From Undaria pinnatifida (lineage: Eukaryota > Sar > Phaeophyceae > Laminariales > Alariaceae): 64,000 nt of DNA. The position numbers and the translations under genes were made by a program. How positions within the stretch are numbered: the stretch's first letter is position 1; every line of letters begins with the position of its first letter. The stretch spans positions 82,001 through 146,000 of the forward strand of contig JABAKD010000104.1 of NCBI GenBank assembly GCA_012845835.1, given 5' to 3'. Below the pieces are notes generated by a model, which was not told where the DNA came from, did no database searches, and saw only the letters and a list, made by a program, of their open reading frames with translations. Of this stretch, positions 1 through 11,076 are shown piece after piece.

Positions 1-1
1 A

Positions 2-523
2 CAAGAAGAAGGAGAAGAACAGGTCGGGACCTTCTTCGGAAGTGCGATTAGCCCAGGAGCTCGAAAGACGGGTGTCTTGGGTTCGCCGCCATCGCCAAGC
101 GAGGGTGGGGAGAGGGAAGACTCGGCCCCCTCGTCGCCCCCGTCGGCAGCTCGGGCTGTCGGAGAGCCGCGGGCGGATGGCTTGAAAATCCGTAAGAGCC
201 GAGATACCTACGGCGGCGGCGGGGGCGACAGATGGATTGGATTCGCAGGCTCCCCCCGATTACAGATGGCGGTTGATGGCGTGGACCGCAACTTTGGCGG
301 CGGTGACGCGCGGGTTCCGAACGCCGGCGGGGGGGCAGGGCCCGGCGGACGGGTGATTGATTTGCTGCACACGTCTGGGTCGGAGGACGGGCGCGACCTT
401 GACGTCATCAGCCGCCCGGAAGTCGCGGCTGGTGCACCACGGGGGGCCGGAGAAAGTGGCACTGAGGAATCTAAGGCGTCTCGGGAAGGGCCCGAAGAGA
501 TGGTATCGCGTCACTCCCGATGA
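2..523 (+). CDS. Probable last coding exon of a gene entering from the left (partial)
   Basis: The plus-strand frame starting at base 2 is open from the window edge to a TGA at 521-523, about 173 codons. It is very GC-rich and reads as a low-complexity hydrophilic tail rich in Gly, Ser, Pro, Glu and Arg, with a Gly run near 212-228. I recognise no domain. The sharp drop in GC after about 540 and the T/G-rich tract that follows fit a terminal exon and long 3' UTR. A competing frame (357-602, ending in a Trp-Tyr-Arg and Asp-Asp-Thr stretch) is also open, so the true frame is not certain. It is not part of the Ngaro element further right. Confidence 0.4.
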   Translation, partial: QEEGEEQVGTFFGSAISPGARKTGVLGSPPSPSEGGEREDSAPSSPPSAARAVGEPRADGLKIRKSRDTYGGGGGDRWIGFAGSPRLQMAVDGVDRNFGGGDARVPNAGGGAGPGGRVIDLLHTSGSEDGRDLDVISRPEVAAGAPRGAGESGTEESKASREGPEEMVSRHSR

Positions 524-2340
524 CACGGAGGGGGGAGGCAGAAATATGTTATTTTGGTTGCTGTTCGTTTCTTTTCGGGCGGTGTGCGAGTTCATCGGGT
601 AATGTTTTGGTGTTGTTGAGGTGCGGTGGCGACGTCGGGGCGCACGCGAGGGAAAGGCGTTGTCCTAGGGGATAGAACAACCCGCACCGTCAATTTTGAT
701 TTGTGGTGCCCGCGTGCTCTGCGTGGTCCGGCCCGGACAAAACCAGGCGCCGACGGTGTGCACCGTTGAATCCCTTCCCCTTCGAGCGAGCGTTTGCTTG
801 CTTTATTGGGCTCGCCGTTTTGGCGAGGCGTTCACCATCTCATCCGTTCCCCCCCGACTGGGTGGTTGTTTCTTCGTTGATTTGGCGTTTGACAGCTTGT
901 TTTATTTACCGTTAGCTATGTTACAGGCAGTAGAAGCATGAGGTTTTGTACTGTGGGACGTGCAGCAGGGAAAGGGTACGGTGCTAACTTTATAGCAGTT
1001 GGTGCTGAACTTCTCCCCCTCCTTCTCCCCCCCTGCGTGCCCATAATATAAAGTAGTAGGTAAACAGGGCTGAGCCTCTGCGGCGTTAACTCCCGTTGGT
1101 TCTTGTGACGAGGGATATTTGTAACCAAAACCTGTGTAGTGTGTATGTTTTTTGTGAGTGGTCAAACTTTTATTCTGACATTTTACGTGTTTTTGAGCGC
1201 GGCAGTGCAGAGATGTGGCGAGCTTCAATCGCAGCCACGGCACGACCTCTCATGATTCGCCTTGCCTCGGTGTACTACACACCGGGGTTGGTTGGGCACC
1301 GACGATTTGAACGGGTGGTATGTTGCTGCCGTGTAAAGTCGTCGTTTTCGGTAGGTCAGTGAGTGCGAATACCCATGCCGTCCCTCCCGTGCCAGTTTCT
1401 CGCTGGGCCGCCATCGACGCGCCGCCGGTGGGAATTGCATAATTACGTGCCTTTTGTGACCAAGACCCTCGGGGTATACGTCGATCCGCATGTATACACA
1501 CACTACTGACACGTACGGCGCGTTCGTACATGCCGTTACACCCCACGCGCCCCGCTGCAAGGTCTTGTCTATCCCTCCAGAAGAGGGTCTTCACAGTCGA
1601 AAATGGCAAATGTTCTAGATGGGGCAGCGACAACGTTTGTCTTCTCCTCTTTTCCTGGTTGCACCGCTGATGGTGCTGGTGGTTCCATTTTTGGGTCCCG
1701 CTAGGCAATCCGCGTTTTTTGTTTTGTCGACTGGATTGTGCGAAGGGGTGTTGAGTGTCCGTTTGTGTTGCGGAATTAGTACTCGCCGTTCTGGTTCAGT
1801 TTTGTTGAGTTTGTCCGGGACCCAGGTAGAACGAATACCCCCAAAACAGGTAGAAGCGCGGTCTTCCCAACTTTCTCGGGTAGGACAAGTGTGCAACATG
1901 ATAATAATATCGTGTTTCGCGTGTGTTGCACGTCTTTTTGGGGTGCATATTGCGAGGACTCCCTATCCCAGCAACCCGGGTTGCCCCATTCGTCTATTTT
2001 TGTTGGCGTCAATTGTTCCCCCTCAAGTGTCAAAACGGGTCAGATTTTGACGCCCACGCGCTGTAGGCCTGCCTGCAGTGGTTGGTGTGTTTCTGCTGGG
2101 CCGCGCTTGGGCTTTTATGCCCAGAGAATACGATGCATGCAGCAGAAACATAAGAGTGCGCGCGCGGCTCTATTGTGGCACATACAGGTCGTGTTTTTGG
2201 TTAGTCCCTGATGCGTGCTGCGATATACGGGTAGCACCTTTTGGCAAGACTACTTCCGACCAACGGGGCTGCTCAACTGAGAAAACTAACATGCAGTCGC
2301 TTTCTTTTTACCTGGTGTAATGCTATTCGTTCTATACCTA
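524..2340 (+). other. Probable long 3' UTR / gene-distal spacer
   Basis: This stretch of about 1.8 kb has no credible long frame. Its plus strand is rich in T and G (many tttg, gtgttt and ttgtg runs), unlike the GC-rich exon before it. A long T/G-rich 3' UTR on the plus strand is the simplest reading. I could not fix a polyadenylation site. Confidence 0.35.
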
Positions 2341-2517
2341 CAGTAGGCCATGGGAGGGTATGTTCGCTTTGTTGAAGTTGGTTGTTTTCTTTCTAATCAT
2401 CAACAGTGGCAGTAATAGCAGTCGGGTTGTGGGTGAGATATAGACCAGATCTCCTGAAGTGGGGAACCTCGGAAAATATGGGGTGAATCTAATCTGTACC
2501 CGTAGCATGATGAGTCG

Positions 2518-2738
2518 TCACACCACAGCACACTAAACCACATTACACCACACTAAAAACCACACTAAACCACACGAAACCATACTAAGAAACCACACTA
2601 AACCATACTAAACCACACGAAACCGCGCAAAACCACACGAAACCACGTGGAACCACACGAAATCACACGAAATCACACGAAATCACCGTAGACCACCGTA
2701 AACCACCCTAAACCACCCTAAACCACACCGCACCACCA
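2518..2738. repeat. Minisatellite of ACCACACTAAACC-type units
   Basis: About 220 bp of imperfect tandem units of 9-13 bp, built on accacactaaacc with variants such as accacacgaaacc and accaccctaaacc. The array drifts from left to right: 'cta' units first, 'cga' units in the middle, 'ccgta/cccta' units last. It has no coding capacity. Confidence 0.85.
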
Positions 2739-2864
2739 CTAAACGGGTGGACGTCCCTCCCCTCCTCCCCTAGGACGGAACTGGCAAGGCGCACACTTTT
2801 TGGTTTTTGCCGCGCAAGCGGCGTTTATCACGAAATAGTAAAACATGTCTCAACTCCCTGACTG

Positions 2865-3160
2865 ATCTCTCGCAAAGTAGACAACAACGAACGGGACTTT
2901 GTGGAATGGGGGGGGGGTGACCTGACCTGTCGCAAAGCGGGTGATGAGACTACTTTGTGGAATGCGAGTGGGGGTGACCTGGAATTTTGCAACGCGGGCG
3001 AGAACGTGGCTTTGTGCAATGCGAGGCGGTGAGTTGACCTTTCACAAAGCAGGCGACAGCGCGACCTTTCGAAATGCCGTGGGGCCACTTGACATTCTGC
3101 ATAGCAGACGACGTGTCTTTGTGGTGTGCGAGGAGGTATCAGACCTTCCGCAATGAGAGC
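2865..3160. repeat. Degenerate tandem repeat, about 60 bp unit, five copies
   Basis: A unit containing ctttgtggaatgcgag, a G-rich run with ggtgacctg, and then cgcaaagcgggcgacag recurs about every 55-65 bp from 2870 to 3150. Copies differ by substitutions and small indels. The frames crossing the array on both strands come from the repetition and are not gene candidates. Confidence 0.7.
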
Positions 3161-4189
3161 AGCGGCGTGGCGCATAGCAACGCGAAGGTGCGATGGAGCC
3201 TTTGCCAGCTTTCTGGGTTTTGTGTTCACCCTGACCGTTGCTTTCATGTTGCCGTCATACTCTCAACATGTTTGCAGCATGCTCTGCTGTTGTATGTTAC
3301 CAGGTAACTAACGTGAAGCTTTCTGCGTTTTCGAGCGTCATTGACACGCGGGGTCGCCAACGGGGCGGGGCGCTTGGCCGAGATTCGCCCCTCCCCGCTC
3401 CCGCCACGAGCCCCACCCGCCCTGCCTAAAACCCGGGCAAGTATTCAAAATCCGTGCACGTATATACTCCGTATGATAACCGCAAAGTGACGCCTACATA
3501 ATAACGAGTGAAACTCCCCCGTGGCGGGCTGGCGCTGCCGCCGGTTCCCATTCTGAATGGTCGAGAGGTACAATATAGTATATGTATATATATATGGTCA
3601 CAATAGACGTGTGAGAGGCGTTCTGGCAAACGTGGTGTACGCTGCTCGAAATAGTTTTGCACCGCCGGCTCCGCTTATGCTCCTAATGGTCAATAGATAT
3701 TTAAATAGGTTATTTTTTTTTAGCGCGATGCCGAAGAAGCGACATTAGTATACTGCCAATTCAGAAGGCGGCTTACAAAGAAAAACATAATGATCGGTTG
3801 CGTAAGGTTTGGACCCGCCCACCTTCTGAACTGTTTCGAACCACAACATTCGAATAGCGGCCTAGAACGCCCAAGCGAATAACTCGTTCACGTTCTGAGG
3901 ACGTTGCGTTATATTTATGCGTTCTTAAAACGGGCTTACACATGCATAAACAATGATTAGTTGCGAAAAGGTTATGATCAGCCAACGTTTTGGTTACCTT
4001 ACGTGACTTTTTTTGACGTTTCGAAACGAATTTCTAAAACATAGGGAGTTGTGCGAGGCACCACACGTGCGTCTATGTTGTTGGGAGCTTGCGCGCGGTG
4101 TTCGACCTTGCGAAAGATGTTTGCTGTAGAATGTGTGGGATTTACTGCACATTTAAAGCACAATGTCACGATCTACATCATATTACGAG
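3161..4189. other. Spacer, no feature recognised
   Basis: Mixed-composition DNA with no long frame. It contains a short alternating TA/ATG tract near 3575-3597 and a T-run near 3711. I see no gene, RNA or repeat array here. Confidence 0.5.
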
Positions 4190-4800
4190 TACATAATGTG
4201 TGGGAAGCCACGAGACCCCATGGGACCTCATGGGATCACATGGGGCCCCGCGGGAGAACCGTCGGATCCCCATACGAGCCCATGCGAGCCCCATTGGGGC
4301 CCCATGGGACGCTACGCGAGTCCCTTGGAAGCCCCATGTGGATCCCATGGGACTCCACGGGAGACCCACGGGAGCCTCATGGGCTCCCATCGGGTCTCAT
4401 GGGGTGGGAGACCTCATGCCTCACTTGGGTTCGTTTGGGTCGTCGGCAGGGTCCCATGAGGTTCCATGGATCTCACATGGGATTCAATGGGGCACTATTG
4501 GGCTCCATGGGCTCGCATTCTCCCACGGGGCTACATGGGGCTCCCATGGGGTCTCATGGTGCTCCGATGGGCTGGTCATGGGCTGGCAGAGCTCTCCGAT
4601 GGGGTCTCACGGGGCTCCAATGGGTCTCGCAGAGTTCTCCCATTGGCCTTCCATGGGCCACTCATGGGTCTCCCATGGGTCACTCATGGGTCTCTCATCG
4701 GCTTCAATAGGGCTCCCGTGGGCCCCCACAAGACTTCGATGGGGCTCCCGTGGGTTCCCCATGGGTCTCTCTTGGGCTCCCATTGGGCTCGCATGGAATG
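4190..4800. repeat. CCCATGGG-rich self-complementary satellite array
   Basis: About 600 bp made of short degenerate units around the palindrome cccatggg, joined by ctc, gag, ctcacgggg and similar linkers. The units resemble each other in both orientations, so several frames on both strands stay open and would encode repetitive peptides rich in Met, Gly, Pro, His, Ser and Trp. Coding on both strands at once is a composition effect, so I do not call a gene. Dense overlapping palindromes could form hairpins in single strands. Confidence 0.8.
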
Positions 4801-5109
4801 CCCCATTTTTTTTTTCGGGGAAAAATTACAAAAATGTACATCACCCGCACCATATAGTGTCCCGTCCACCCGTGTACTTACTCTCCCTTCGAGTGGCTAG
4901 CTAGCTCCACGCTAGTCATGGCGTAAGCGTATTTCGCGTAGATCGGCATCCTCTCTATGTTGTGTGTCACGTCTTGCACAAATTCTTTGGTGCAGAGGGC
5001 AGGCTGCTTCATTTTGCGGAGGATTGCTTCCAGGTAGCACCGCCGGTAGGTTTCCCGGCGGGGCGTTAAACGTCCTCTTTAGAACTACATCCACGTTTTT
5101 TAGGGACAA

Positions 5110-5478
5110 CTATTTGGAATTAGAGAGCGGAGCATTCTTGCCACTTCTAAAAGGGTTGCCCGCGTCGCAGCAGACGTTGCTTCCAGTTGACGAGATCGTG
5201 CGCTGATTGGTTATCGGGTGAAGACCCTTGGCCCGCAACAGGTGCCACCCCTTCAGCGAGTACTTATTCAATCTCGCTTTTATCGCCCCGGATGGCGGGC
5301 TCGAGCGCTGTTCAATGCGGGCTGCTGCCCGCCGCTTGTGTCTCCGATTGCGTAACGCAGCTTGCTCAAGAGCCGGCAGTATATTGCGCAAAATCAGATT
5401 GCGCAGTCTAGTGAGTATCTCTGTCAGCTCCCCACCAGAGGACTGAGCGATTTCGATAGGGTGTGTTCTGACGTGCTA
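5110..5478 (-). CDS. Unrecognised open stretch, possible exon or element relic
   Basis: The minus strand is open from just below an in-frame TAG near 5478 down to a TAG at 5110-5112, about 120 codons. It starts with a helical, Leu/Ile-rich segment (around Glu-Leu-Thr-Glu-Ile-Leu) and passes into a strongly basic part with an Arg-Arg-His-Lys-Arg-Arg cluster. No initiator Met sets a start, but an acceptor-like 'actcccactag' lies directly upstream. It lies next to the Copia-like relic in the same orientation and could be part of that element. I do not recognise the family. Confidence 0.25.
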
Positions 5479-5529
5479 GTGGGAGTTCAAGACACGATGT
5501 GTTTTCGCAGATGTGCGTCAGCAGAGTGT

Positions 5530-5980
5530 CGTCACTGATATACAGTGTGACACATCACTGCTCCTCGTGGCCCTTCAACCGGTGGCGTGGTACTCACTGT
5601 GTCGCGAGGCGACGGGACAATGTGCGGTGGAGTCTCGATGAACACGACGTTCCTGCTCTCGATCACCTTGCGCATCACCGAGTTCAATACAACACACACA
5701 TTGAGACATGAGTTCCCGACTGTAACCACAGAGAGAGGTGACCCTCTCAGGCCCCCTTTCGGAGATTTCGCGGTGTAGGATGTTGAAGGTCTCGGTGTGG
5801 ACGGAAGCTCTGTCGTCAATGATGTCGAGGAGGCCTGGTCCCGGCTCCTTGCCGTAGAGTTCCCTTTGTAAAAGGGGTCTCCATGCCAAGAAGAGCTGAA
5901 TGCAGCAATGTCTTGGAGACGCACACCGCAGATAGGACCTGCCTCTCCCAGAGGTGCTTCGGTGAGCCACTGTATTTAGC
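5530..5980 (-). pseudogene. Decayed Copia-type retrotransposon fragment (integrase C-terminal region)
   Basis: Read on the minus strand, 5676-5626 encodes an Arg-Lys-Val-Ile-Glu-Ser-Arg-Asn-Val-Val-Phe-Ile-Glu motif followed by Thr-Pro-Pro. This pattern (R-x-V-x-x-S-R-x-V-x-F-x-E) is typical of the region after the integrase core in Ty1/Copia polyproteins. Upstream coding-like sequence (about 5870-5690) lies in a different minus frame, so at least one frameshift separates them. No LTRs, RT or RNase H motifs were found nearby. I read it as an old isolated fragment. Confidence 0.4.
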
Positions 5981-6199
5981 AGCAGGTTTTAGGTCATCCC
6001 AGCGAGAGTGCTCCTAAAGCGCTCGCTACGCCATGAAGCGCACAGCAGGATATTTTCTTGGATCCTTGGATATGGGATACAACTGTCTGATTGGATAACG
6101 GATAGCGTCGAGGAACAAACTGTTTTGACTAAGCCACGTACCTTGTCGCGCGCTGTTTCGCAGGTTGATTCTATCATACGTCATCATGACTAGGCAGAT

Positions 6200-7590
6200 A
6201 TCCCCCCCCAAATGTTATCGGAGCATGTATTGTGACCACGGACTAGATGGCACAGCCGGTTCGGACGCTGAAACAGAACGAAAAACATTCGTCACCCACG
6301 AGGTGGGCGAGAAAATCGGAGTTGTGTTTGAAGCGTGGTAACTTCATCAAGTATTTTCGCTTTGCTGTGTTGTTTTCGCATTGTTGAACCGTTCTTTCTG
6401 CCCAACGACATCAGTACACCTAGTCGGTGTCCGTGCTGATTCTCGACATTCGTCCTAGAGAGATACAACTAACACCTTCTGCGGTCACAGCCTGTGAGAT
6501 AGAGAAAATCACCACCAACAATAATAGCCGCAATTCATCAAGGAAAGGCAAGTGAGATGCTAGCGTACCGGGTACGAGAAATCAACAAATCAAGCCACAC
6601 CATAAACAGTAAGAAAACCATGAATGTAGCAAGAGGAACAACATACATACATGCAGAAGATAACCAGATAACTAACTGCTGTTGCACGGGCGAAAGATCA
6701 CGAGGAAGAGAAAGATACGCGGGACGGCAAACGTTCAATACTAGACTACACTGCGTAACCGCTACTCAAAATCATTAACAAGAACACCGAGCAACGCCGA
6801 AAATTCCGAGTGGATACTTGTATACTTTCAGAGACGTGGTACAGCATGTGCGATACAATTACAGTAGTATGCACTGTAGTATACAGTAGATGTATGATGT
6901 ATGATAGCGTTGTGTAAAACGAAATAATGATACAAGGGAAACGTAAAAATGGAAAAACGAAGAGCTTTCATTGGCTGAAAAAAATTGCAAGGTGAATCGG
7001 TTAGCGGCTATGCATTTGGATGCAAACGGAAAATCGCATCTCCGGACTTCTTTTCCGGAGGGGGCACCAGCCCCAGACCTTGGGCACAAGCCCACCCTAT
7101 CCACAACTGGATCGACCTCCCCCGTGCAAGCCCAGCTGGCAAGGATACGAGGACTACACACTGGGACCTGTATGTACCTTCTACCTACTACGTTCTTCGG
7201 GGGTCGTTCACGTTCTTCTGGGGCCTATCACGTCTAAGCGCCAGCGCATCAGCGCTATGCTGCTTCTGTCTATACCAACGAATATTCTTTCAGCGTGCGT
7301 GAACTTTGTGGGTGGGCTACACCAGTCTGTCTCCCCTACTCGCCTACAACGACAGCGCCGCCCACAGATGGTTGGCGATCGCCCAAACAAAGGCCGCTCC
7401 AACCCGTCTGTGAGGCCACTCCTGCTTCGGAGTGGTTGCTACTGCAGGAGCCGCAGTCGAAGAATTCTGGAGGTCCCACCTGCATCACAGAAAGGCAAGG
7501 CGGTTGTATTGCATCTTTAGAGCCACGGTTTTCAAGTGGCTTCAATTTTTTAGCTGTTCAATTTTTGTTGCACGTCCGACAGGCTCAAGA
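6200..7590. other. Spacer, no feature recognised
   Basis: No frame here looks protein-like and no array was seen. Short open frames at 6985-7675 are GC-rich but have neither start context nor recognisable motif. Confidence 0.4.
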
Positions 7591-7597
7591 CAATCAA

Positions 7598-8035
7598 GAC
7601 TGGGCAAAGATCGGATCCCTTATCAATAGCCCCAGCGCCTCTTACGACGCACGAGGCTCCGAGACGCCTTGCTAGGGTGGGTTCCACCGGCGGTACTGTA
7701 GGTGAATAGCAAACGAGAAGAGACTAAGAAATCCATGCTGACACTGTACTGACGGGAAAAAAAGAAATTCGGGAGCCTTTTGACTGAAATTAATGTAGAA
7801 CGTACCCTATCCCGAAAACCCAGCCTAGGTAATTATTTCTGTTTCTTGTGACGACAAGTCTCCTATAGTCTACTGTGTTGGTGTGCGCCCTGATGGGCTA
7901 TGGTCACTCAGGCTGCGCAATGATCGGACCCCATGGCGGTAGTCCCAGCGCCTCTTGCTCTGCCTGCGGCTCCGTGAAGCCCTGTTAGGGTTAGATCCGG
8001 CTATATTAGGGTTGGATCCGCCGGCGGTAAACGAG
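7598..8035. repeat. Pair of direct repeats of about 100 bp
   Basis: Bases 7598-7700 and 7910-8035 share a segment with aagatcgga/aatgatcgga, agtcccagcgcctctt, ggctccg and ccggcggta in the same order. The second copy also carries a short internal duplication around 'ttagggttagatccggc' and 'ttagggttggatccgcc'. Function unknown. Confidence 0.55.
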
Positions 8036-8197
8036 TTGCACACGTTACGCAACGTCCTGCATGCACTCAAAATCACCATGAACAACCTTGCTGTTTATTT
8101 AATGGCCTTTCTTTGAATTCGCACCGCGACCAACCGAAGGTGGGCACAGGCGCCCAGCCCCGTTCAGGTGCCCTGAAGTACAATCCTCCCTGGTTGT

Positions 8198-8540
8198 TGT
8201 TGACTTTGTTCTCACATTAACTCGCATAATCAAGCCGGTGGTCACAGGGCAGGCTCCAGTCACTCCGAAGTGGAGGAATACCCAGGGGAAAAACACAAAC
8301 GAAACCAAAAGCGGTACGCGCATAGACTATATCATAGCTGACGCAATTCATGCCTCCGCCAGAAGAACATATAACAGTGAAATCAGGAGTCAGCCTACGA
8401 TATGCCAGGCCCACACTGGTACACGTCTCACTACTCGCGCCTGAAAACACCGACTACACCGCTTGCCACCCAAAAAAAAAAAATCACGTATATATTACAC
8501 GTTGTGCCTATCACTCGCATACGCACGTCAGACTTGAGAC
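8198..8540. repeat. Dispersed repeat, copy 1 (partner at 61780-62118)
   Basis: It begins with a short GTT tract, then ctcacattaactcgcataat, and shares many blocks with 61797-62118: gacgcaattcatgcctccgcc, gagtcag, ctactcgcgcctg and gcatacgcacgtcagac. Order and orientation are the same, with substitutions and indels between blocks. Neither copy has a credible frame. It is probably a member of an uncharacterised interspersed family. Confidence 0.75.
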
Positions 8541-8808
8541 CCAGGCTACGGTAGGGGGGGCCTCTTTTGGGCCTTTTATTTCAGTGGCTAGGGGTCACTC
8601 GCGCGAGTGCCCCTTTTGTTCCTATGCAATCTTACGTTTTCTTTATTTTTACATTGACGAAATCAATCCGCAATGCAAAGGTGATCTATACTGCGCTAAA
8701 CCAAGTGCCTAAACCATCTCCATCCGTAGGGTAGAGAGCTACTCGTGCGAGTGGCTCTAACACACCAGTGAAAATGGGGGTACCCCCCCTACCGTAGCCT
8801 TGGTCTTG
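8537..8808. repeat. Inverted repeat enclosing two perfect-type hairpins
   Basis: ggctacggtaggggggg near 8545 is answered by cccccccctaccgtagcc near 8784-8805, an inverted repeat of about 17 bp with a loop of roughly 220 bp. Inside it are two hairpins: gggtcactcgcgcgagtgccc near 8590 and agagctactcgtgcgagtggctct near 8733. Both share the ACTCG-CGAGT stem. Confidence 0.6.
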
Positions 8809-9127
8809 AGTCAACTGGAAAAAGAAATAAAAAAAATAAAAGACAGAACAAAACAAAAAAAAAATCCCAGCCAGAATATGCCAGCGTGCCACCGTATACT
8901 ACGCAAGATAACACCCCCCCGAACTTCAGCAGCACCAGGCAGCACGTATTATTTGTTTTTTCACTGGTAGACCAGAGTTGGACGATAACATTCTGTGGTG
9001 GTGAGTCTTTCCAAAGAACATCATGTATGACGGCGGATGCACAACATCCACGACGGCCAAAACACACCACCCACGACGGCCGCCCTTCACAAGCCACTAC
9101 TGCATGCAAGCACGGCCACCCCATAAC

Positions 9128-9201
9128 GTAAGGGTTTGGGTTCGGGTTCGGGTTCGGGTTCGGGTTCGGGTTCGGGTTCGGGTTCGGGTTCGGGTTCGGG
9201 C
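9128..9201. repeat. (GGGTTC)n hexanucleotide microsatellite
   Basis: About 12 near-perfect copies of gggttc, beginning with a gggttt unit. It encodes Asn-Pro repeats on the minus strand, but no gene model supports translation. The unit resembles telomeric TTTAGGG/TTAGGG only loosely. Confidence 0.9.
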
Positions 9202-9587
9202 TCTGGTCGGGGTTAACGATGCCGCCCCGCCGACCACCACCCAACACCCTGCGTATTTTAGATTAACTATAGAACAGTATTGCCTCGACTCGGAACTAAA
9301 TAAAGACTTTTCCTGGATTCAGGTTGTTTTTCTCGCTTATCCTTTCCACTATCTTCGCACTTATCCTTCTTCTCCCCCCGCCCCTAAACGTAGCTCAGAT
9401 CTCGGGTCGGTCGCTACGCACCCCTCCCCGCTACGGTGCACGCCTTTTTTTTCATCGCGAAAACACTCCAGCTATTTCTTCCCTCGTCGACGCGATTCGA
9501 ATTGCGCCTACCCGCGCTCGTGAGCGCTCTCAGCAGTTGATTCCTTTGATGTTAATTCGAATTGTTGCAAATGAACACAGAAGAATG

Positions 9588-9658
9588 ACCCCAAGTGGGA
9601 TTCGAACCCCATAATTAACTCTAGTAACATCCGAGGGTAACCACTAGACCACCGGGGC
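9588..9658 (-). pseudogene. tRNA-like sequence, probably a tRNA pseudogene or SINE head (GTT anticodon position)
   Basis: On the minus strand this 71 bp reads GCCCCGG at the 5' end and TTGGGGT at the 3' end, which pair with wobbles. It has a box A match (TGGTCTAGTGG) and a perfect box B (GGTTCGAATCC). The anticodon loop ATGTTAC would give GTT (Asn). The D stem does not pair well, the anticodon stem has a mismatch and the T stem has two, so a working tRNA is doubtful. A tRNA-derived repeat is the better reading. Confidence 0.45.
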
Positions 9659-9699
9659 GACCGGCTGTCTAAAAAATAGTTAATAATGCGCCCTCTATT

Positions 9700-11070
9700 T
9701 CTGAGACGTATTCTCCCAAACAAGGGGGGCACACGAGACGAGAACGGCTGCTTTGGAAGTATTTCATCCGGATCTTTCCGTAGACGCATCGCTCGGGGTT
9801 TGCATCCTCTCCGTTGCTTAGGAAATTAACTTGAACAAACGACACCGAGGGGGTGTGCAAACTTGAGTGATACCCGATACAAGGTAATTGCGGTATCATA
9901 TACCCCTAAACGTACACTTTGCTGACGGGCCACTCTCAAACACGGACTAGGCTAACCTGCAACCTTCTACGCACTCTCACCTGCCGCTCTGTTAGGGTTG
10001 GGTTGCACTTAAGATGGATTTAGGGTAGATAATAATATGTACACCCCAAGGTAGGTGGTAATCAATACAGTAGAGGTCCATTTATGGTGCCGGTTGAGTA
10101 GTGCCAGTTGCGTCTACAGTGCCTGCGAATCGTTTGGCACAGATGGAAATAACCAGTAGAGGCAGAATGCGGATTGATGCCGGTTGCCGCTATATTTCCG
10201 GGATTTGCGGCTGGAACACGCTGGCACCAACGAGGGGCCACTACGTCCCTGCATTAGAGCTGCTTTTGTTTGATTGCATTTTTTGCCGGGGTGGCCGACA
10301 GCGGCGTTACTGAAATCTGAAGCTACTGTCTACGGGAACCAGGAGGCGGCAGACCGTGCGGTTAAAGCTCCCGCCTCATCTATTATGTGGCAGAGAGGCT
10401 GAAGCCTGTCTGTGCTTGCGCGTCCCATCTGGTATGTACGGTTATTTAAGCTTGTTCTTCCTGTCTTCTTTCTTTCTTTCTTTCTTTCTTTTGCTCACCA
10501 GTAGTCCCTGCTTTTTGTCTTCTCTGGCCCGTTTCGTTGTGCTCTTAGTATGTATCCGGTTCGTTTACATTTCGGTTCCTTGCCTCGATCCGTCTTGCAA
10601 TTATTTTGGTGTCTCTGCTCACGTTCTGTGACCACGGCATTTGTGTCTCTAGGATAAATAATCGAGACGGACACGGGGTGTGCCGTTCATATCCTCGGTC
10701 ATGAATGCTCCATTTTATTAAAAACGTGAAAGCAACACACACAATTACCGGTATTTGTGTGTGGCAATAAATAAGAAAGCTGGTCGGACGGATTGCTTAT
10801 TTGTCCAGTTTTTTTTCGCCGATGTCATCTATACACTCAACATCAGACTCTCCTTCGTACTCGCGATTGGTCTCGCAGTCTGAGATGGAGCCGCCTAAGT
10901 TATTCATAGCCTCAGCATCAAACCCACGGCTGTGTTGTAGAAGGGGCTGCTGTTAAAATGATATCGCCAGTCGAGATGGAGTCAACCCTTTTGAGCCCCA
11001 TGTATGTGAGTCAACCAAACAAACGAATAGTTGCACACCCTGTACAACTACTACAGCAGTTGGTAGTTGC
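9700..11070. other. Spacer with a (TTTC)n tract
   Basis: No gene was recognised. A ttctttctttctttctttct microsatellite lies at about 10467-10492. The rest is mixed sequence without arrays or long protein-like frames. Confidence 0.5.
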
Positions 11071-11076
11071 CTGCCA

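Noticed and set aside
4051-4904. Two long plus-strand frames (219 and 234 codons) and shorter minus frames
   Set aside because: They are open only because of the CCCATGGG array. The peptides are low-complexity and no frame is favoured.
9128-9201. Telomere or subtelomere boundary
   Set aside because: The unit is GGGTTC, only about 12 copies, and ordinary sequence continues on both sides.
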